Position numbers and translations under genes: made by a program
Assembly: GCF_028389875.1 (NCBI RefSeq)
Contig: NW_026907680.1
Location: forward strand, 558,001-622,000
Source of the DNA: Rhea pennata
Taxonomy: Eukaryota > Chordata > Aves > Rheiformes > Rheidae
Direction of reading: 5' to 3'
DNA: 64,000 nucleotides
Notes under the pieces: model-generated
Databases searched by the model: none
Told to the model about the DNA's origin: nothing
What the model saw: only the letters and a program-made list of their open reading frames with translations
In this document: positions 47,271 through 64,000 of the stretch, one piece after another
Numbering within the stretch: position 1 is the stretch's first letter
How the letters are laid out: every line of letters starts with the position of its first letter

Positions 47271-47984
47271 CAGCTCCAGGAGAAGCCTGGCAGAACTGAG
47301 AGGCAGTGAGGCAGCAAGGGGTGCCACTTGTAATCCCGGAGCCACTGTGCTGCCTAGAGCGTGCTGTGACTTTTCCTGACATGGGCTTGATGTGGCTTAA
47401 AGCCTGTCACTAAGTCCCTCTCCGCAGCCCCCAGCAAAAGCCCAGCACTGCTGTGGAGCTGAAGGGCTGTTTCTGCAAATGGGAGCAGGGTTGAGGGAGT
47501 AGGGGAGGAGAGAAGCAGGAGGGCTCTGAGGCCGAGCGAGAGAGACAAGGTGCAACCCCATTGCCCCATGAGCAAGCCACAGGGCTGGCCTGGGCTCAGC
47601 CTTGCCTTCCAGCCAAGGGGGCAGCTGTTGAGTGCTGAGAATGGCCTTCAACAGTGGCACCTGCAAAATCTGAGTAGCTGAGCGCAAAGGGATGCTTCCA
47701 GTGTTGGTGTGCCCCTTTGCAAAGCTCTCCTTGACTGCTGAATACTGGACACAGGTACCCCCCAGTCTTGGTTCACAACAGATTAGCAGTGTCCAAACAA
47801 GGTCTCAAGTCCCATGACAGTCAATATAGCAAAACCATCAGCGAACACTAGCCTGCACTACTCTGCAGACTTTCTCAGCCTTTCTAGTGGGGCAGAACAC
47901 AGCCTGTTCATTTCTACCTTCTTCCCAGGGGTTAGAAGAGCTGTGTGCAGAGACACAGCCAAGTAGCAGCAGGAGCAGCAGCAG
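47271..47984. other. Spacer, nothing recognised
   Basis: About 0.7 kb of moderately GC-rich DNA without splice-bounded frames. It ends in an AGC tract at 47,965-47,995 that leads into the hub sequence. Confidence 0.4.
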
Positions 47985-48660
47985 CAGCACCAGCACTACT
48001 TGTGAGCCACGCGAGCACCCAGGAAGTTCTCTGAAGCTGAATTAAACCAACTGCCCCAAGTCGGGTGGCTCTTGGCTGGGTGTGCAGTGAGCTCGTGCGT
48101 TTGCAGCATGGGAACTTTGGAGAGGCCTGAAGAGCAGAGCTGAGGATTCAGGGCTTGGGGGCTGCTGCCAGGGCAGCTCTCTGCCGCGGTCATGCTGTAG
48201 CTCTTTGGCTGCAGCTGTGGTGGCTGTGGCCTAGGGGTGTGCTGCGTCTTGTTGGTGCCGGGGAGAGGCGTGGAGAGGGCCGTGCCATGGCCAACGCATG
48301 TCCTGGGGCCAGGGGGCCTGTGGGGAGAGGAGGAAAAAGCTGCTGTACGCCTCTGAGGGGAGGAAGTGCTTGAGCCTGGGCCCCCCTTGCTGGGGCCCAG
48401 TGCTGGCTGCGTGGTGGGAGGGAACTGCCAGCTCTTGTGTGTGTCTTGGGTGCCCTTGAGTGCTGGGCTTTTGCGGGCGTGAGGGGAAGAAGGCGGGTGC
48501 CCAGGGCCAGAAGGGGAAGCGGCCACCCCGGAGGCTTGGTGCCAGCAGAGTCCATGGCCACCTGGGCTGTAGCACCCGGGAACTAGTGGAGTTGCAGAGC
48601 CGGAGGGCAGGTAGGAAGGAGAGCAGCAGAGCCCAGAGGCTGGCCTTGAGGCGAGCAGGC
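47985..48660 (+). repeat. Hub sequence and flank, direct repeat with 32,865-33,540
   Basis: Fifth hub copy with the same 0.55-kb downstream flank as at 32.9 kb. The two copies separate at about 48,660, where 33,541 begins a CR1 and this copy continues with 'ttccccttctgcagagac'. Confidence 0.85.
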
Positions 48661-49091
48661 TTCCCCTTCTGCAGAGACCTGCTAGGGGGACGCCAGGGGA
48701 GGCAGCTCAGAAGGGCAAAGGAGCTCAGGAAAGCTGGCAGGCCTTTAAGCTGCTGAAAGAGAGCCTCCTCCAAGTGCCACTCTGCTCCACCTTGACACTC
48801 CAGCAAGCCCAAGTCAGGGCAAAGCCTGCGGCCCCTCACTAGCAATGGCGATTCTGGAGGACCAGGCTTCATCGTTCCATCTGGTGCGTGCGCATCTGCA
48901 AATGCAGGAGCTTTGCTTGAGAGCCTGCTCAGGGAGACTTTCATCAGCACTACATGAGGATTGAGTCCCCTTCTCTCTGCAGACTGACAAGCCTCGGTAA
49001 GGATCCGCACCTCAGACCAGCTTCTAGCCTCTTTGTCCTCCAGGCATTTTCCATTCCCCCCACAGCAGGAGCTGCGAGAGAAAGCGTCCAT
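48661..49091. other. Spacer before the last CR1, nothing recognised
   Basis: A minus-strand frame crosses it but has no recognisable domain. Confidence 0.4.
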
Positions 49092-49195
49092 CACAGAATC
49101 ATCGAAGGGTGGAGGTTGGAAGGGGCCTCTGGAGATCATCTCGTCCAACCCCCCCTGCTCAAGCAGGGTCACCTACAGCACACTGCACAGAGTGG
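49092..49195 (-). mobile_element. CR1 LINE, short 3'-end fragment
   Basis: Contains 'tcacagaatcatcgaagg', 'ggttggaaggggcctctgg' and 'aagcagggtcacctacag', the terminal 100 nt of CR1 in reverse complement. It marks the outer edge of the rearranged region before the TMEM209 promoter. Confidence 0.9.
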
Positions 49196-49752
49196 CCAAG
49201 CGTTAGACACTGTGTTTATCGATAACTGTGCAGTCTAGGCTTGTAGTTAATCTCCTTTTTTAGGCTTTCTTACTTTCAGGTTGGTGCTTGGGATCTGAGG
49301 CAAAGGCAGGAAGGGTTTTGGAGCAGCTGAGGTTGTCCGCTGGCCCGCGCTCACAGAGCGGTCTGCTGTAACTCGTTGTGCTCCCTTTCAGCGGCCAGCG
49401 GTGCTTTTATTCCTCCCTGCTCCTCGTGGTGAGGTTTGCAGGCAGGAGCAACACGTTTGGCCAGGCTCTGGCGTGGGGCAGCCGCGGGGTGTGCCCGCAC
49501 GCGGCCGTAGTGGGAGCCGAGCAGGGGAAGGGTACGGCCGGGTGTGGGCACGGCCGGTGGCAGCCAAGCCGGTCAGCAGGGTGCGGGGGGCGTCGCGGCC
49601 GCCGCGCTGGGGCCGCCATGGCACCTGGCGCCGCTTGCGGCCGGGTCGGGCGGGCGCCATTGGCCGGGGCGTCCGGGGCGGCTGCGCGAGCGTCCCCCTG
49701 GCAATGGCGTCCCCCTGGCAACGGCGTCCCCGCCCCCGCGGAACTGCCTCCA

Positions 49753-49779
49753 GTGACGTCACGGGTCCGCGCGACCAAT
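49753..49779 (+). promoter_or_regulatory. CRE and CCAAT pair, promoter copy 1
   Basis: 'gtgacgtcac' at 49,753-49,762 is a full palindromic CREB/ATF site. CCAAT at 49,775-49,779 is followed by 'cgttggaggcggctgcgg'. Upstream 'ctggcaacgg' resembles an RFX half-site. A donor-like 'CAG' then 'GTGACA' at 50,031/50,032 could end a first exon. Confidence 0.75.
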
Positions 49780-50518
49780 CGTTGGAGGCGGCTGCGGTGA
49801 GGGCGGCTGCGGTGGGGGCGCCCTCGGGGGCGGAGCCAGGGCCTGGGGCGGGGCCTGGGCGCCCTCGGGGGCGGAGCGGAGCGGAGCGGCGGTGTCGCCG
49901 CCCTCCCGGGGCGCCTGCTCGTTGCGGGGCCGAGTCTGCTTGTGGTCGGCGGGGTTTGGCTGCGGGGGAGCCGGGGCGTGCGCGCTCAGGGCCTGTCAGC
50001 GAGGCCTGGGAGCGCGGCGGGCCGCTGGCAGGTGACAAGTGTCCGTGCGTGTCGTGGTGTGTGCCAGAGTGGGGGGGGTGTGGGGAAGGGTCTAGGGTGG
50101 TGGAGGTGGGAGAGGGCTGTGCGTGTGAAATCCTGTCATTTCAGTCAAACCGCGTGTTCTCTGAGGTAACTCTTGTATGTTTGTGTTCAGCGACGAAGTA
50201 GCTGAGAGGTTTTGAAGCCTGTGGCCGGGGGAGGCGTGGCAGTTTCCTGCGCTGATGGGAGGAGCAGGGAAAGTGGCCAGTGTTACTGCTGTTGTGTGCG
50301 GCATTTTGTGGCGTAAAGGCGGGGGGGTGTGCGGAGGGTCTGGAGACGGACACGGGCGGGGGTTTTCAGTAGGAAAGCGGCCGGGCTGTGCACGGGCGAA
50401 CGTTGTTTTTCAAAAGCGGAGTCGTCTCCCCCGCCCCCCTCCCCCCCCCGCCGTTAACGGCATCTCCCCGGCAACGGCGTTCCCCCCCGCCCCGCCTCCC
50501 CCCGCAGAACTGATTCCG

Positions 50519-50543
50519 GTGACGTCACGTCCGCGCGACCAAT
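50519..50543 (+). promoter_or_regulatory. CRE and CCAAT pair, promoter copy 2
   Basis: 'gtgacgtcac' at 50,519-50,528 and CCAAT at 50,539-50,543, spaced 10 nt apart against 12 nt in copy 1. A donor-like GTGACA follows at 50,696. Both copies could drive alternative untranslated first exons of TMEM209. Confidence 0.75.
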
Positions 50544-50709
50544 CGTTGGAGGCGGCTGCGGTGGGGGCGGCGGGCGGGGCCTGGGCCTGGGCCTGGGCCG
50601 CGGCGCCCTCGGGGGCGGAGCGGAGCGGAGCGGCGGTGTCGCTGCCGACTCAGGGCCTGGCAGCGAGGCCTGGGAGTGCGGCGGGCTGCCGGCGGGTGAC
50701 AAGCGCGCC

Positions 50710-50735
50710 CGCGTGTGTGTGTGTGTGTGTGTGGC
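50710..50735 (+). repeat. (TG)n microsatellite
   Basis: About eleven GT units just after promoter copy 2. Confidence 0.85.
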
Positions 50736-51260
50736 GTGGTGTGTGCTAGAGTGATGAGAGGAGTAGAATATGTAGGAAGCGTTATTTCTGTTACATAGGG
50801 CATTTTGTGGTGTAAAGGGGGGAGGGTGTGGGGAGGGTACAGAGCTGTCCTGAGCTGACAGAAGGAGATAGGTGGGTGTTTTCAGTAGGAAAACTGCCAG
50901 GTTGTGCAAGATGTTTTCTTGGTCTGTTTTCCTTGCTTGGAGAAGGCAGTGTTGCTTCAGCATTCCGAAAAATGCTATTTCTCAAAAACGCTGTTGGAAT
51001 CTGGCTCTCTTTTCTGTCCTCTGTACCTCAGTGGAGAAAATGGAAACTGTTTCACTGTGAAGAGGTGACAGTGCTTATGCAGTTTATAAGAGGAATATTG
51101 TTTTGGGTTTTTTGTTTTTGTTTTTTGTTTTTTGTTTTTAAACCACTGAAGCTCATTCTTAACACTACACACGATTTGGTACCTCAATGTGAAGTCCTTT
51201 TATGTAATTTCTTTTTGCTTTTTTACTTTTTTAAAGGTCTTGTACAGAGTGAGAATCTAA

Positions 51261-63308
<12,048 letters not shown>

Positions 63309-64000
63309 CATCTCTAGCAGGACTGCAGCTCAGAAGAACGATCCTGCTTCTCCGACAAGACGAACTGAGCAGCATCGTTTCACTTGTTGCCTTGAATATG
63401 GACTATGAAATGGGATAATTTAAACTCTGCTTTATGGACAGAGGGGAAATGTTTGTAATTTCTGTACAGTTTTGGGGAGGATACTCTGTAAAACGTTGTA
63501 TTGTTTTTTACTGATGAAATGTATCTAAACAGGAACTCCAGGCAGGTCTTTTCTATTTGGCTCCTCACCTTAACAAATCGTATTTAAACCCCCCTTGCTA
63601 TTTCTGTTGCATTTACTCTTCAAGCACTCTAAAGAGCTTAACTGCCCGCAGGGCTCAGCAATGAACCCGCGCTTGCCGCGTTTGAGGGTGGAATGCAGCA
63701 GCGCAGCTGGGACGTGTCTCCCGCAGTTGTACCCAGCCGCTCGCTGGCGAGCAGTCCCTTGAAAAGACAGTTACTGCAACGCGGCCAACTGCCGGATTCA
63801 CAAGATCCAAGAGATTCCAGACGGGCATAACAGGCGCCAAGTTAGCGCTTACACTGATTTTTGGTTAATTTAATTACATGCGATCTGAAAGGACATTGTC
63901 TTTTATCCCTGCTCATTGGAATAATTGGATTTTGTGACCTCTCTGGATGCTTCAGGTGTCTCCACCGCAGATATAAGGGAAAGAGAAAAATTTTTGACTT
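63309..64000 (+). other. TMEM209 3' UTR and downstream DNA
   Basis: No canonical AATAAA appears before the window ends, so the 3' UTR either uses a variant signal or continues beyond 64,000. No other gene is recognisable here. Confidence 0.5.

Larger units (their letters stand above)
49400..50950 (+). promoter_or_regulatory. TMEM209 CpG-island promoter region with tandem duplication
   Basis: Strongly CpG-rich, TATA-less. Two copies of the same promoter block follow one another (about 49,690-50,400 and 50,455-50,915), each with a palindromic CRE and a CCAAT box downstream, then a GC-rich stretch and a splice-donor-like GTGACAAG. The second copy is about 250 nt shorter internally. CRE to CRE distance is 766 nt. 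It precedes the coding start by 0.4-1.6 kb. Confidence 0.8.

Overview
The window reads as nuclear DNA of a bird, or at least a sauropsid. Evidence: several CR1 LINE 3' ends with the avian-type terminal octamers, a spliced vertebrate gene (TMEM209), GC-rich CpG islands and minisatellites, and no bacterial gene organisation. It divides sharply in two. Bases 1 to about 49,300 are a complex segmental-duplication region. Bases 49,400 to 64,000 are one well-conserved single-copy gene, TMEM209 (+ strand), with a CpG-island promoter that is itself tandemly duplicated.

The duplicated half is a patchwork of direct and inverted copies. Arm A (about 1-14,270) and arm B (about 34,690-46,700) form a large imperfect palindrome. 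Arm A alone holds a 5.1-kb block (3,125-8,253) with the HU-domain exons of a CCDC81-like gene on the minus strand. Around it are repeated CCDC81-like exon modules, including an 86-nt exon found five times. At the inner edge of each arm lies the end of a PYCARD/ASC-like gene: a 57-nt linker exon (arm A) plus a CARD exon. The arm-A copy is open, while the arm-B linker exon is frameshifted. A CpG island with a ZNF143/THAP11-type motif lies beyond it in three copies.

Between the arms is a truncated cation/H+ antiporter gene of the CAX/VNX1 type (19,715-23,132, minus strand). It keeps the first antiporter repeat, loses the second at a clean breakpoint, and lacks a visible start codon. Next come a hexamer-based minisatellite and an inverted 2.65-kb copy of TMEM209 exons 8-9 (24,466-27,119). 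A 3.05-kb direct duplicate of 13.9-16.96 kb follows, interrupted at its end by an LTR-like insertion. A second, smaller inverted pair (18,490-19,750 against 31,560-32,830) and a dispersed 'AGC-repeat plus hub' sequence tie the blocks together.

TMEM209 is complete: 14 coding exons, all phases consistent, 560 codons plus stop. Intron 6 offers a plausible intronic polyadenylation site for a short isoform. No tRNA, rRNA or CRISPR array was seen. All similarities come from reading and memory of protein families; no searches were run. Percent identities are not given because they were not computed.
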